A DNA stretch of 64,000 nucleotides from Acidobacteriota bacterium (GTDB taxonomy: Bacteria; Acidobacteriota; Terriglobia; Terriglobales; Acidobacteriaceae), in assembly GCA_031296105.1 (NCBI GenBank), contig JARLGJ010000048.1:1-64000 (forward strand). The letters run 5' to 3'. Shown here one piece after another: positions 1 through 9,907 of this stretch (position 1 is its first letter; the number at the start of each line of letters is the position of its first letter). Position numbers and translations under genes: made by a program. The notes under the pieces were generated by a model. The model ran no database searches, was not told where the DNA came from, and saw only the letters and a program-made list of their open reading frames with translations.

Positions 1-1478
<1,478 letters not shown>

Positions 1479-1594
1479 AGTTAAGGTTCGCAAATTCCGG
1501 GGCAGGCTGTAAAGCGCCTCGCGCAGGCCGCCCGTGGCGCGGCCCGGAGGGCGCGGAAATCAGGAAACGCCAAGTCTTACGATCCCGGAGTGTT

Positions 1595-1631
1595 GTGCCC
1601 CAGGTTCGCGAGTGCAACGAGCTAACCTGGG
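1595..1631 (+). repeat. Dispersed hairpin repeat, CCCAGGTT family (copy 1)
   Basis: Unit begins GTGCCCCAGGTTCGCGAG and ends CGAGCTAACCTGGG. The ends form an inverted repeat (CCCAGGTT / AACCTGGG). It sits just beyond the 3' end of the membrane-protein gene, 19 bases from its stop codon. Further copies lie near 7.8, 14.6, 24.2 and 40.6 kb, all intergenic. Confidence 0.85.
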
Positions 1632-1649
1632 ACGCCCCCGCGGCTTTTG

Positions 1650-2576
1650 CTAAGCCGGCTGGGTCTGCGGCGAGATCGAGGCCGCCGCCGCGCGCTCGCC
1701 TACCGCCATGGCCACCAGGTTCCCTAAACGGCAGAGGTGCAGGTAGTCGGCCAGCACAAAGTAAGCGAGGGCCTCCACCAGCCAGAGCAGCCCCAGCACT
1801 ACGCCGGAAACCCGCAGCGCCGGGGTGGCCACGCCCAGCAGCGTTACCAGCACGGCTGCCGACAGGTGCAGGATGCTGCCCCGCAGGTTGGCCGCCTTTA
1901 ACGCCTTGCCCTTGCTCCGCAAAAAGACGACCGCCTCGCCAATGGCGTCCAGCGGCGACAGCCCGTCGCACGCCACAAACAAAGGGGCCACGCCCAGCAC
2001 GCGATTCACATAGTTCCACGCTAGGAAGGCGGCAAAGAACACCGTCATCGAGACCACCACGAACAGCAGCACGCTGGGCCGCGCGGCCGTCACCAGAGAG
2101 GCTACCAGGATGCCGCCCAGGTAGCCAATCAAAAGGATCAGCAGCATCAGCACCCGGGCCGCGTGCAGCGCAAAGTAACTCGCCCAGCGGCGCGCCGGAC
2201 GGGCAGTTGCCACGCCGCGCGCCGAGGCCTCCCAGGCCACCATGGTGCGCAGAATCACCCCGCGTCCCGTGGCCGCGATCAGCGCCCACAGCAGTCCGCC
2301 AAGGACGTACAACGCGGCAAGCACCTTCAGCGCCACGGGCAGCAAAGGCTCCACAATGGCCATGATCGTCTGCACCAGCAAATAGATCTTCGTGGTGTGC
2401 AGCATGGCCGCGTCGCCGTCGGCGATGTAGAGCGCCGGGCGAAGCTGCGCGTAGGCCCAGAACAGAAGGCCCAACATGCCCAGCCCGAAGCTCCAGCGCC
2501 ACAGCAGTTCCATGGCGAAAAGCGCGGGATGGCCCTGCACCATGCGCCGCCCTGCTTGTTGCGGATCGTTACTCAT
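1650..2576 (-). CDS. Hypothetical multi-pass membrane protein (308 aa)
   Basis: I do not recognise a family. The protein has about six hydrophobic stretches (roughly residues 28-45, 65-95, 135-160, 165-190, 235-262 and 265-285) with short charged loops, so it is predicted to sit in the inner membrane. It lies downstream of leuS on the same strand. A strong terminator-like hairpin ends only a few bases before the first ATG at 2576. The second Met (codon 12, base 2543) has a better ribosome-site context (GCAGGGCGG just upstream) and may be the true start. The codon pattern is host-like. A glycerophosphoryl-diesterase-type membrane domain is possible but cannot be shown from the sequence alone. 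Confidence 0.7.
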   Translation of the reverse strand: MSNDPQQAGRRMVQGHPALFAMELLWRWSFGLGMLGLLFWAYAQLRPALYIADGDAAMLHTTKIYLLVQTIMAIVEPLLPVALKVLAALYVLGGLLWALIAATGRGVILRTMVAWEASARGVATARPARRWASYFALHAARVLMLLILLIGYLGGILVASLVTAARPSVLLFVVVSMTVFFAAFLAWNYVNRVLGVAPLFVACDGLSPLDAIGEAVVFLRSKGKALKAANLRGSILHLSAAVLVTLLGVATPALRVSGVVLGLLWLVEALAYFVLADYLHLCRLGNLVAMAVGERAAAASISPQTQPA

Positions 2577-2579
2577 ATA

Positions 2580-2611
2580 GAAAAAAGGGATAGCGCCCGC
2601 GGGCGCTATCC
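2580..2611 (-). terminator. Rho-independent terminator after leuS
   Basis: A perfect 24-base palindrome (arms GGATAGCGCCC / GGGCGCTATCC, 2588-2611) is followed on the minus strand by CTTTTTT. It starts about ten bases after the leuS stop codon, and its T-run ends about four bases before the ATG of the next gene. Confidence 0.85.
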
Positions 2612-2621
2612 GTTCACCGCT

Positions 2622-5174
2622 TTATCCCTTAATAACGATATTCACCAGCTTATTTTTCACCACGATGACCTTGACCACCTGCTTGCCGGTGAGGCCTTCC
2701 TTGATCTTTTCATCGGCGAGCGCGGCCTGCTTCACCGCCTCGTCATCGGCGTCGTGCGGAACTGTAAGCCGCTGCCGCAGCTTGCCGTTGAACTGCACCA
2801 CGATCTCGACTTCGTCTTCCTTGGCCAGCGCGGCATCGGCCTTGGGCCACGCGTAGGTCAGCAGCGCGTCGGCATCTTCGCCCAGCACGCTCCACAACTC
2901 CGTGGCCAGGTACGGCGCAAACGGAGCCAGCAGCAACACCAGCTTCCGCTGCACGTCGGCACGGAAAGCTTTGGGTGTCGAAGAATTCTCGGCGAACAGC
3001 TCGGGCTTCACCAGGCAGGCGTTGAGCAATTCCATCATCGCCGCCACCGAGGTGTTGAAGTGCCAGCGTCCCTGGAAGTCATCGGTAATGCGCCCGATGG
3101 TCTGGTGCAGCTTGCGCAGCACGTTGCGCGCGTCGCCGGAGAGCGCGGCCACGTCATACTCCGCCGCCTCGCCCGCCGCCAGCTTCGCCGGATTTTCGGT
3201 GATGAAGCGGTACAGCCGCGAGAGGAAGCGATAGACGCCCTCCACCCCTTGATCCTGCCAGTCCAAGTCGCGGTCCGGCGGCGCGGCAAACAACGTGTAC
3301 AGGCGCGTGGCGTCCGCGCCGTAGCGCTCCACCATGTCATCGGGCGAGACCACGTTGCCCAGGGACTTGCTCATCTTGGCGCCGTTCTTGATGACCATGC
3401 CCTGGGTGAACAAACGCTCAGCGGGCTCGTCGCTCTTGATCAGCCCCAGGTCGCGCATGAACTTGGTCCAGAAGCGCGAGTACATCAGGTGCAGAATCGC
3501 GTGCTCCACGCCGCCAATGTACTGATCCATGGGGAACCAGTAGTTGGCCACTTCGCTGTCAAAGGGCGCAGTGGCAATCGGGCTGGTATAGCGGTAGAAG
3601 TACCAGCTCGAATCGACGAAGGTATCCATGGTGTCGGAGTCGCGCTTGGCCACGCCGCCGCACTTGGGGCAGGCCACCTCGTAGAACTCCTTGACACGCG
3701 TCAACGGCGACCCGCCGGCCAGCGTGATCTCGACGTTTTCCGGCAGCAGCACCGGAAGCTGGTTCTCCGGCACGGGAACGATGCCGCACTTTTCGCAGTG
3801 GATCACCGGGATCGGCGTGCCCCAGTAACGCTGGCGGGAGACGCCCCAATCCTTCAGGCGATAGGTAACCGTCGCCTCTCCGAAGCCGTTCTGCTTGGCG
3901 AACCCGGCCATCTTCTTTTGCGCTTCGCCGCAGCTCAGCCCGGTGAACGGACCGCCATCGGCCACCGACGCGCCTTCATCCAGGCAGAACGGCAGCTCGG
4001 GAAACTCCGCGGCTCCGTCTGGCCTGATGACCGGGCGAATCGCGATGCCGTACTTCTTGGCGAAGTCGAAGTCGCGCTCGTCGTGCGCCGGCACGCTCAT
4101 GATGGCGCCGGTGCCGTAATCCATCAGGATGTAGTTGGCCACCCAGATGGGAACTTTCTGCTGGTTGTAAGGGTTCACCGCGTAATGGCCGGTGAAGAAC
4201 CCTTTCTTGTCCATTGCGCCCAGCTCGCCCTTTTCGCGAGCCGACTTCTGGTCGGCCAGCATCTCGTCGAGCTGCGCCTGCCTGGTGGCGTCGTGGCCAA
4301 TCAGCTCCGCAACCAAAGAATGCTGCGGCGCAAGCTGCACCGAGGTTGCGCCGTAAATGGTGTCCACGCGCGTGGTGAAGACCTTGATCTTCGCCTGCGA
4401 TCCGCCCGCGAGGGTGAAATCGACGTTGGTGCCTTCCGAGCGGCCGATCCAGTTGCGCTGCATGGTGCGCACCTTCTCCGGCCAGCCTTCCATCGTGTCC
4501 AGGCCTTGCAGCAACTCGTCGGAGTAGTCGGTAATGCGCAGCGACCACTGCTCCAGGTCGCGCAGCTCCACCGTCACGTTCTCGTGGCGCCAGCAACAGC
4601 CGTCCACCACCTGCTCATTGGCCAGTACCGTGGCGCACTCGGGACACCAGTTGACCTTGCTCTTTTTGCGATAGGCCAGGCCTTTCTCGTAGAGCATGAG
4701 GAAGAACCACTGGTTCCAGCGGTAGTACTCGGGCAGGCAGGTGGTCACCTCGCGCGACCAGTCGTAGCTAAAGCCCAGGCGCTTCATCTGCGCCTTCATG
4801 GCGGAGATGTTGTTGAGCGTCCATTCCTTGGGCTGGCGCTTGTGCTTGATGGCGGCGTTTTCCGCCGGCAGGCCGAACGAGTCCCACCCCATGGGATGCA
4901 GCACGTTGTGGCCGCTCATGCGCATGTAGCGCGCCAGGGCGTCGCCAATGGCGTAGTTGCGCACGTGGCCCATGTGCAGCGCGCCAGAGGGATACGGCAG
5001 CATCTCCACCACGTAATACTTGGGCTTGCCGCAGGAGGGCGGCTCGGGCGCATAGCGCATGGGATTGGACTCCCACGCGGCGGCCCACTTCTGCTCGACC
5101 GGCGCGGGATCGTAACGGGTATCGTCTTCGGCGCGGCCCTGACGGCCGCGAGGTTCATTGGTCGGATCAGACAT
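2622..5174 (-). CDS. leuS: Leucyl-tRNA synthetase (850 aa)
   Basis: Charges tRNA-Leu with leucine; class Ia cytoplasmic enzyme. The HIGH-type motif is HMGH (residues 67-70, in [14 protein letters not shown]). Zinc-ribbon cysteines appear in [14 protein letters not shown] and in VIHCEKCG. The CP1 editing insert is present ([27 protein letters not shown]). The KMSKS loop is seen as [16 protein letters not shown], and an anticodon-binding C-terminus closes the protein. Length fits bacterial LeuRS. The extra, low-complexity N-terminus of about 20 residues is unremarkable. The upstream gap of about 75 bases is too short for a T-box leader and none is visible. Confidence 0.98.
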   Translation of the reverse strand: MSDPTNEPRGRQGRAEDDTRYDPAPVEQKWAAAWESNPMRYAPEPPSCGKPKYYVVEMLPYPSGALHMGHVRNYAIGDALARYMRMSGHNVLHPMGWDSFGLPAENAAIKHKRQPKEWTLNNISAMKAQMKRLGFSYDWSREVTTCLPEYYRWNQWFFLMLYEKGLAYRKKSKVNWCPECATVLANEQVVDGCCWRHENVTVELRDLEQWSLRITDYSDELLQGLDTMEGWPEKVRTMQRNWIGRSEGTNVDFTLAGGSQAKIKVFTTRVDTIYGATSVQLAPQHSLVAELIGHDATRQAQLDEMLADQKSAREKGELGAMDKKGFFTGHYAVNPYNQQKVPIWVANYILMDYGTGAIMSVPAHDERDFDFAKKYGIAIRPVIRPDGAAEFPELPFCLDEGASVADGGPFTGLSCGEAQKKMAGFAKQNGFGEATVTYRLKDWGVSRQRYWGTPIPVIHCEKCGIVPVPENQLPVLLPENVEITLAGGSPLTRVKEFYEVACPKCGGVAKRDSDTMDTFVDSSWYFYRYTSPIATAPFDSEVANYWFPMDQYIGGVEHAILHLMYSRFWTKFMRDLGLIKSDEPAERLFTQGMVIKNGAKMSKSLGNVVSPDDMVERYGADATRLYTLFAAPPDRDLDWQDQGVEGVYRFLSRLYRFITENPAKLAAGEAAEYDVAALSGDARNVLRKLHQTIGRITDDFQGRWHFNTSVAAMMELLNACLVKPELFAENSSTPKAFRADVQRKLVLLLAPFAPYLATELWSVLGEDADALLTYAWPKADAALAKEDEVEIVVQFNGKLRQRLTVPHDADDEAVKQAALADEKIKEGLTGKQVVKVIVVKNKLVNIVIKG

Positions 5175-5248
5175 AGATCAACAGCCCTAACAGTGGCGCT
5201 GGATGCGCAAGAGGTAAAAGTAAATTGTACGACATTGAGGGCGACGTT

Positions 5249-5674
5249 CTATTCCCAGGGATTGAAGATCGACACGCCGGTTACGGCCACGTCCTCCACG
5301 TTGCGCGTGACCAGGGTGAGGTCATATTGCTGGGCGGTGGCTGCCAGCAAACCGTCAATCACTGGGAGGATCACGCCCTTCGTAGTCCGTGCCCGCGCCG
5401 CCAGCAATCCCCAGCGCTCGGCAACCGCCGCATCAATCGGAAGCAAACGGCCCTCAAACCTCCGACAAATATCGGAGGAGAGAAAGGCCTCGAGTCGGGC
5501 GCGGCGGACGGCGTCAGGATGCAGGTTGATGCCCTTGCGAATCTCTCCGATGGTGAGCACGCTGAGATAAAGCAGGTCTTCGTCGGTTGCCTCCAGCCAC
5601 CGCACGACGCGGGGAGAGGGCTTGGGCTTGATGATCTCGGAGATGACGTTGGTGTCCAGCAGAAAGCCGCTCAC
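5249..5674 (-). CDS. VapC-like PIN-domain toxin (141 aa)
   Basis: Predicted PIN-domain ribonuclease of a type II toxin-antitoxin pair. The acidic residues that bind the metal in this family are visible: D7 (LLDTNVISE), E44 (TIGEIRKGI), D107 (PVIDGLLAA) and D128 (TRNVEDV). The layout with TRNxxD near the C-terminus resembles FitB/VapC proteins. Translation starts at a GTG that overlaps the antitoxin stop (GTGA), so the two are translationally coupled. The RNA target cannot be read from sequence. Full length with no damage seen. Confidence 0.9.
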   Translation of the reverse strand: MSGFLLDTNVISEIIKPKPSPRVVRWLEATDEDLLYLSVLTIGEIRKGINLHPDAVRRARLEAFLSSDICRRFEGRLLPIDAAVAERWGLLAARARTTKGVILPVIDGLLAATAQQYDLTLVTRNVEDVAVTGVSIFNPWE

Positions 5675-5988
5675 AGCTCAATCTCCCGGCCGTAGTCGCG
5701 CTCACGCTCCAGGTTGAGGCCGATTCCGGCGAGCGGCGACTGGGCAAAGAACTGCACCAGGCTGGTGGACTGCCGCGCCCGCCGGGTCAGCTTGCGATAC
5801 TGCTCCACCGGCAGAATCACCACATCCTCTTTCCCCTGCCGGGTTACAATCTGCGGCCCCTCGGAGCGGACGAGGCGCAGCACTTCGCTGAAACGGGCCT
5901 TGGCGGTCTGCACCTGCCAGGTGCCGTTTTCCCCGGGAAGTCCCTGACGCGGCGGCTTGGTTTTGGCGCTCTTCCTGCGTGTCGGCAT
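5671..5988 (-). CDS. Phd/YefM-like antitoxin (105 aa)
   Basis: Cognate antitoxin of the PIN toxin that follows it. The central part (WQVQTAKARFSEVLRLVRSEG, then a basic strand and VVILPVEQYRKL) matches the Phd/YefM DNA-binding fold, and the C-terminal tail would wrap the toxin. I chose ATG at 5988 because GAGGTGA lies just upstream at ribosome-site distance. The open frame extends 30 codons further but has no such signal. The N-terminal tail is very basic (TRRKSAKTKPPRQ). The pair is flanked by leuS and a low-GC orphan, a usual insertion context. Confidence 0.85.
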   Translation of the reverse strand: MPTRRKSAKTKPPRQGLPGENGTWQVQTAKARFSEVLRLVRSEGPQIVTRQGKEDVVILPVEQYRKLTRRARQSTSLVQFFAQSPLAGIGLNLERERDYGREIEL

Positions 5989-6004
5989 GGCGATCACCTC
6001 TGGT

Positions 6005-6027
6005 CTGACTAGACTGACTATATTGTA
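6005..6027 (-). promoter_or_regulatory. Probable promoter/operator of the toxin-antitoxin pair
   Basis: On the minus strand a -10-like TACAAT (6022-6027) is followed by two direct repeats of TAGTCAG (6014-6020 and 6005-6011, nine bases apart). The repeats lie between the -10 and the antitoxin ATG, a common place for autoregulatory antitoxin binding. No good -35 is visible. Confidence 0.45.
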
Positions 6028-6139
6028 CACCGGAAGGAGTTCGAGGAGGCCTCGAAGGGGCACGGCGCAGAGGGCCAACGTTCATTACGGCACCCGCATC
6101 TGTATGGAACGCAGTAGCATGTCAAATTACCAATCCACA

Positions 6140-6790
6140 TCAATTATCTGAGGATGCATTCCAACCCTCCAGGGTGATTCCGGAAACTGCAATTGGCATG
6201 CCGTTTGGTAATTTTTTTTCAGACGTCTCGACGACAATTGATCTACCATCGCGTAGATAAATATTCCAGACCAGTCCGAAAGGCATAGATGTGTCTTCTA
6301 TCTTCCTGCCCTTGCTGAAAACCAACCTGTCAACATATTTGAGCTGTGGGGTTTTCGATTCACAGGACAACGACCCGTTTTCAATTACGCCAGCATAATG
6401 TTGAATGAAACCGTGCCAACAGTGATCTTCGTCGCACAGACTGGTTGGCAGATCTAAATCTCGGAGAGAATTTCCGAGTTCTTTCCGAAAAGTATTCAGC
6501 CGCAGGAGATTTTTGAACAAATAAGCGTCTTTGATCACATCCTCAGATTGTGTGACAACCCTCTCAGCAAAGTCATCGACCTCTTGGAGAAACGAGATCG
6601 TCGTATTTTGGCGGTCCAAGTCAATATGTAATGCCCAGTGGCAGTAAATTTTCAAAGCAAGTGGCATCGTATTAAGCTGGTATTTATCCATGAGCTTCCG
6701 CAGTTCACAAAGTATGTAAACTACTTGGCACTCACTGTTTATACCTTCAGATAGTACTTTTCGCAGCTTTTCAACAATCTGATCTTTCAT
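6140..6790 (-). CDS. Hypothetical protein, low-GC orphan (216 aa)
   Basis: No family recognised. The protein is mostly helical in its first 110 residues (KLRKVLSEGINSECQVVYILCELRKLMD, then FLQEVDDFAERVV) with a strand-rich C-terminal third. No signal peptide or membrane segment is seen. Base composition is clearly lower in GC than every neighbour (many AAA, ATT and TTT codons), which suggests recent transfer. It follows nfo by about 14 bases on the same strand and could be read from the same mRNA. ATG at 6790 is preferred because GAGGAA sits at proper spacing; the ATG at 6796 is too close to it. Confidence 0.75.
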   Translation of the reverse strand: MKDQIVEKLRKVLSEGINSECQVVYILCELRKLMDKYQLNTMPLALKIYCHWALHIDLDRQNTTISFLQEVDDFAERVVTQSEDVIKDAYLFKNLLRLNTFRKELGNSLRDLDLPTSLCDEDHCWHGFIQHYAGVIENGSLSCESKTPQLKYVDRLVFSKGRKIEDTSMPFGLVWNIYLRDGRSIVVETSEKKLPNGMPIAVSGITLEGWNASSDN

Positions 6791-6804
6791 AGCCATTCCT
6801 CAAA

Positions 6805-7746
6805 CTACGGTTTCACCACGCTCTTCAGTATCTCGATGTTCTTCAAATCGTCCAGAGGGGCGTCAATCGGCGTCTCCAGCAAGAACGCCGCGTGCCTATT
6901 GCGCGGGTCGTTGAGCAGGCGGCGGAAAGGTTCCAGCCCCATGGTTCCCTGCCCGATGTTTTCGTGACGGTCCAGCTTCGAGCCCCGCGCGGCCTTGGCG
7001 TCGTTGCAGTGCCACACGCGCACCTCTGGCAGTCCCACGGTGGAATCCAGCAATTGCATGGTCTCCGCGTAGCCTGCCTCGGTCACCAGGTCGTAGCCCT
7101 TCACGTGGGTGTGGCAGGTGTCGATACAGGCGGCCGTGGGGATAATCTTCTTCAACGCGGCAATCAGTTCGGCCACGCTCTCAAAGCTCGATCCCAGCGA
7201 GAACTCGGCTCCAGCGGTGTTTTCAATCAGCAAGGTGAGGCCGTTTGCGGCCATCTCCAGACCGTCGGCGGCGCGAGCGATGGCCGCGGTGGCGTTGGCC
7301 AGTCCCTCTTCGCGCGACAGGCCGCGGAAGCTGCCCGGATGCAGCACCACGTACTCGGCCTTCAGGGCAATCGCCCGCTCCATCTCCGCCCGCAAGGCGC
7401 CAATGGATTTCTCCGTAATCTCCGCGCTGGCACCGGCCACGTTGATGAGGTAATTGGCGTGGATCACCAGCGGCCGCAGGTCGTACTCGTGGCGCAGGCG
7501 CAGCATGGTCTCGCACTGCGCGGCGGAGACGTCGAAGGGCTTCCACATGCGCGGGCTGCTGCTGAAGATTTGCAGGGCGTTGCAGCCCAGCCGCCAGGCC
7601 CGCTCGGCGGAGGTTTCCACGCCTCCGGCGGTGGAGGCGTGAATGCCCAACCGTATCCCCTTCAGCTGCGGACGGTGCTCCGAGGCGGGAATCAGCTTGA
7701 GAATGTCTTTTTCGTTGGCAGAGGGAGTTTTGGCGGCCCTTGGCAT
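6805..7746 (-). CDS. nfo: Endonuclease IV, AP endonuclease (313 aa)
   Basis: Cleaves DNA at abasic sites during base excision repair, using a TIM barrel with three metal ions. Visible family motifs are GIHASTAGG, VIHANYLINVAG, VVLHPGSF, LLIENTAG, CIDTCHTHVKGYD and VWHCNDAKAARGSKLDRHENIGQG; these supply the usual His, Glu and Asp metal ligands. A basic extension of about 30 residues (KTPSANEKDILKLIPASEH) precedes the barrel. ATG at 7746 is chosen because the open frame upstream runs through intergenic hairpin repeats and carries no conserved residues. Confidence 0.93.
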   Translation of the reverse strand: MPRAAKTPSANEKDILKLIPASEHRPQLKGIRLGIHASTAGGVETSAERAWRLGCNALQIFSSSPRMWKPFDVSAAQCETMLRLRHEYDLRPLVIHANYLINVAGASAEITEKSIGALRAEMERAIALKAEYVVLHPGSFRGLSREEGLANATAAIARAADGLEMAANGLTLLIENTAGAEFSLGSSFESVAELIAALKKIIPTAACIDTCHTHVKGYDLVTEAGYAETMQLLDSTVGLPEVRVWHCNDAKAARGSKLDRHENIGQGTMGLEPFRRLLNDPRNRHAAFLLETPIDAPLDDLKNIEILKSVVKP

Positions 7747-7801
7747 GGAGAGATTGTAGGGCGGAAGCCGTAGGAAACCAACTGGTTCCATCCCTGACGG
7801 T

Positions 7802-7967
7802 GTGCCCCAGGTTCGACGCGCGTATTCTGCGCGGCTAACCTGGGACGGTTGTCCTGTTTGAGAAATGTTCCTCTCCCAGGTTAGCTCGCTGCGCTCGCGA
7901 ACCTGGGGCACAACCCGAACCTGGGGTACAACCCTGAACCTGGGGCACAACTCTGAATATGGGGCAC
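7802..7967. repeat. CCCAGGTT-family repeat cluster between nfo and rpsA
   Basis: One full copy in plus orientation (7802-7844) and one in minus orientation (7875-7911) face each other. Three partial tandem tails follow to 7967, with a 19-base unit like CCTGAACCTGGGGCACAAC. The cluster fills most of the space between the divergent nfo and rpsA genes. The gene start regions themselves (7747-7801 and 7968-8025) lie outside it. Confidence 0.85.
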
Positions 7968-8025
7968 TTTGCCGGGGCGATGGTATCCTTACTGGATAGC
8001 TCCTATTTAGAGGCATTCACCTTTC

Positions 8026-9717
8026 ATGGCTAACCCGAACGATCCGGAAATCCAGCCCACCCAAGAGACCAACGAGTCCTTTCAGGACATCCTCGCCGAG
8101 TTCGAGAAGTCGCACTCGCATAAAGCCGAGAAGGGTTCGACCCCGCAGCGTGAAGGCACCGTCGTTTCCATCAGCGACGAATCCGTTCTGCTCGACATCG
8201 GCTACAAGACCGAGGGCATCCTGCCGCGCAAGGCGTTCACCACGGAGGAGACCGTCGCCGTGGGCGACAAGATCGCCTTCTCCGTCAAGGGACGCAACCC
8301 CGACGGCTACTACGAGCTCTCGCGCATGAAGGTGGCCACCCCCACCGACTGGTCGGCCCTGGAGAAAGCTTTCGCCGAGAAGACGCCGATCCTGGGCACC
8401 GTCACCGCCGTCATCAAGGGCGGCCTCAGCGTGGACGTGGGCGTGCGGGCCTTTATGCCCGCCTCGCGCAGTGGTGAGCGCGACGCCGCCAAAATGGAAA
8501 AGCTGGTGGGCGAGCAGATTCGCTGCCGCATCATCAAGTTGGATACGGCCGATGAAGACGTGGTGGTGGACCGCCGCAGCGTCATCGAGGAAGAAGAGCG
8601 CGTGGTGCGCGAGCGCCGCTGGCACGAGATCGTCGAGGGCGACACCCTCAGCGGCACCGTCCGCTCACTGACCGACTACGGCGCCTTTATCGACCTCGGC
8701 GGCATCGACGGACTGCTGCATGTCAGCGACATGAGCTGGGGACGCGTCAGCAAGCCCAGCGACGTGCTCACGGAAGGCCAGCAGGTCGAGGTCAAGGTTC
8801 TCAAGGTCGATCAGGAGAAGAAGAAGATCTCACTCGGCCTCAAGCAGCTTCAGAAGCATCCGTGGGACGCGGTGCCGGAAAAGTTCAAGGTCGGTGAAAA
8901 GGTCAGCGGCACGGTTGCGCGCCTTACCGACTTCGGCGCCTTCGTCGAACTGGAGCCGGGCATTGAAGGCCTCATCCACATCTCGGAGATGTCCTGGAGC
9001 AAGAAGGTGCGCAAGGCCGCCGACCTGCTCAAGCCGGGCGAGACGGTGGAGACCGTCATCCTCGGCATCAATCCCGGCGAGCGCCGCATCTCGCTTGGCC
9101 TCAAGCAGGCCCTGGGCGATCCCTGGACGGACGCGGCACGCCAGTTTGCCGCCGGCACCATCGTCAAGGGACCGGTCACCAACATCATGAAGTTCGGCGC
9201 CTTTGTGCAACTGGCCGAGGGCGTGGAAGGCATGGTGCACGTCAGCGAGATCTCGGCGGAAAAGCGCATCGAGCATCCGCAGGACGCGCTGAAAGTGGGG
9301 CAGGAGGTCGAAGTCCTGGTGCTGGCCCTCGATTTGGAGAAGCGCCAGATCAAGCTGAGCATGAAGCAGTTGGTCCCCACCGGACTCGATGAGTACATCG
9401 CGGAGCACAAGGTGGGCGACACGGTGACGGGCCGTCTGCTGGAAGACACCTCTTCGGCACATCCGCGCGTCGAACTCGGCGAGGGCATCCTGGCCATCTG
9501 CACCGGCAAGTCACCGGCGGCGGCTCCCACGGAAGCTCCAGCCCCGTCCACGGGCGCGGCCGATCTCAGCGCGCTCAGTGCCATGCTCAAGGACAAGTGG
9601 AAGTCCGGTTCGGTGCCCGAGGCGCGGCCGCAGCAGGCCAAGGCCGGCCAGATCCGCAGCTTCCGCATCGTCAAGCTGGACGCGGCCGCCAAGAAGATCG
9701 AAGTCGAGCTGGCGTAG
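8026..9717 (+). CDS. rpsA: 30S ribosomal protein S1 (563 aa)
   Basis: mRNA-binding ribosomal protein built of OB-fold S1 domains. Five clear domains are present, starting near residues 43 (REGTVVSISDESVLLDIGYKTEG), 122 (GTVTAVIKGG), 207 (SGTVRSLTDYGAFIDLGG), 292 (SGTVARLTDFGAFVEL) and 378 (KGPVTNIMKFGAFVQL). A sixth near residue 465 (GDTVTGRLLED) is degenerate and followed by an Ala/Pro-rich linker. This is like many non-proteobacterial S1 proteins. The ATG is preceded by AGAGG at rather long spacing. The gene stands alone and diverges from nfo. Confidence 0.96.
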   Translation: MANPNDPEIQPTQETNESFQDILAEFEKSHSHKAEKGSTPQREGTVVSISDESVLLDIGYKTEGILPRKAFTTEETVAVGDKIAFSVKGRNPDGYYELSRMKVATPTDWSALEKAFAEKTPILGTVTAVIKGGLSVDVGVRAFMPASRSGERDAAKMEKLVGEQIRCRIIKLDTADEDVVVDRRSVIEEEERVVRERRWHEIVEGDTLSGTVRSLTDYGAFIDLGGIDGLLHVSDMSWGRVSKPSDVLTEGQQVEVKVLKVDQEKKKISLGLKQLQKHPWDAVPEKFKVGEKVSGTVARLTDFGAFVELEPGIEGLIHISEMSWSKKVRKAADLLKPGETVETVILGINPGERRISLGLKQALGDPWTDAARQFAAGTIVKGPVTNIMKFGAFVQLAEGVEGMVHVSEISAEKRIEHPQDALKVGQEVEVLVLALDLEKRQIKLSMKQLVPTGLDEYIAEHKVGDTVTGRLLEDTSSAHPRVELGEGILAICTGKSPAAAPTEAPAPSTGAADLSALSAMLKDKWKSGSVPEARPQQAKAGQIRSFRIVKLDAAAKKIEVELA

Positions 9718-9737
9718 AAATTGCCGTATCCGGGCTT

Positions 9738-9832
9738 TGTCAGGCCACGGCTTTAGCTGTGCCGTAAATTAGCCTTCCACTATGCGGCTTCAGCCGCCGA
9801 GGGTCAGGGTCCAGGGGCGGCTTCGGCCGCCC
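9738..9832. repeat. GGCTTCAGCC-type hairpin repeats between rpsA and aroF
   Basis: Three adjacent hairpins: TGTCAGGCCACGGCTTTAGC with its arm GCTGTGCC (9738-9763), GCGGCTTCAGCCGC (9784-9797) and GGGCGGCTTCGGCCGCCC (9815-9832). The first matches, with wobble changes, the ends of the element at 43764-43921. The rest of this gap shows only the short aroF leader, with GAGGTAACC before the ATG. Confidence 0.8.
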
Positions 9833-9907
9833 TTGGCTTTTTCTCCCGGCTTTGCGCGTTGCCGCCCTTCTGCGGCTTCGTTAGACTAAAGACTCTGTGA
9901 GGTAACC

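Noticed and set aside
5175-5248. T-box leader for leuS
   Set aside because: The gap is too short and has no specifier stem or antiterminator sequence.
2163-5570. Plus-strand open frame of 1135 codons
   Set aside because: Antisense to leuS and part of the membrane-protein gene; no family motif and the same shadow composition.
7747-8016. 90-codon N-terminal extension of nfo
   Set aside because: It translates the CCCAGGTT repeats (VPQVRERSELTW-like peptides) and is not part of endonuclease IV.
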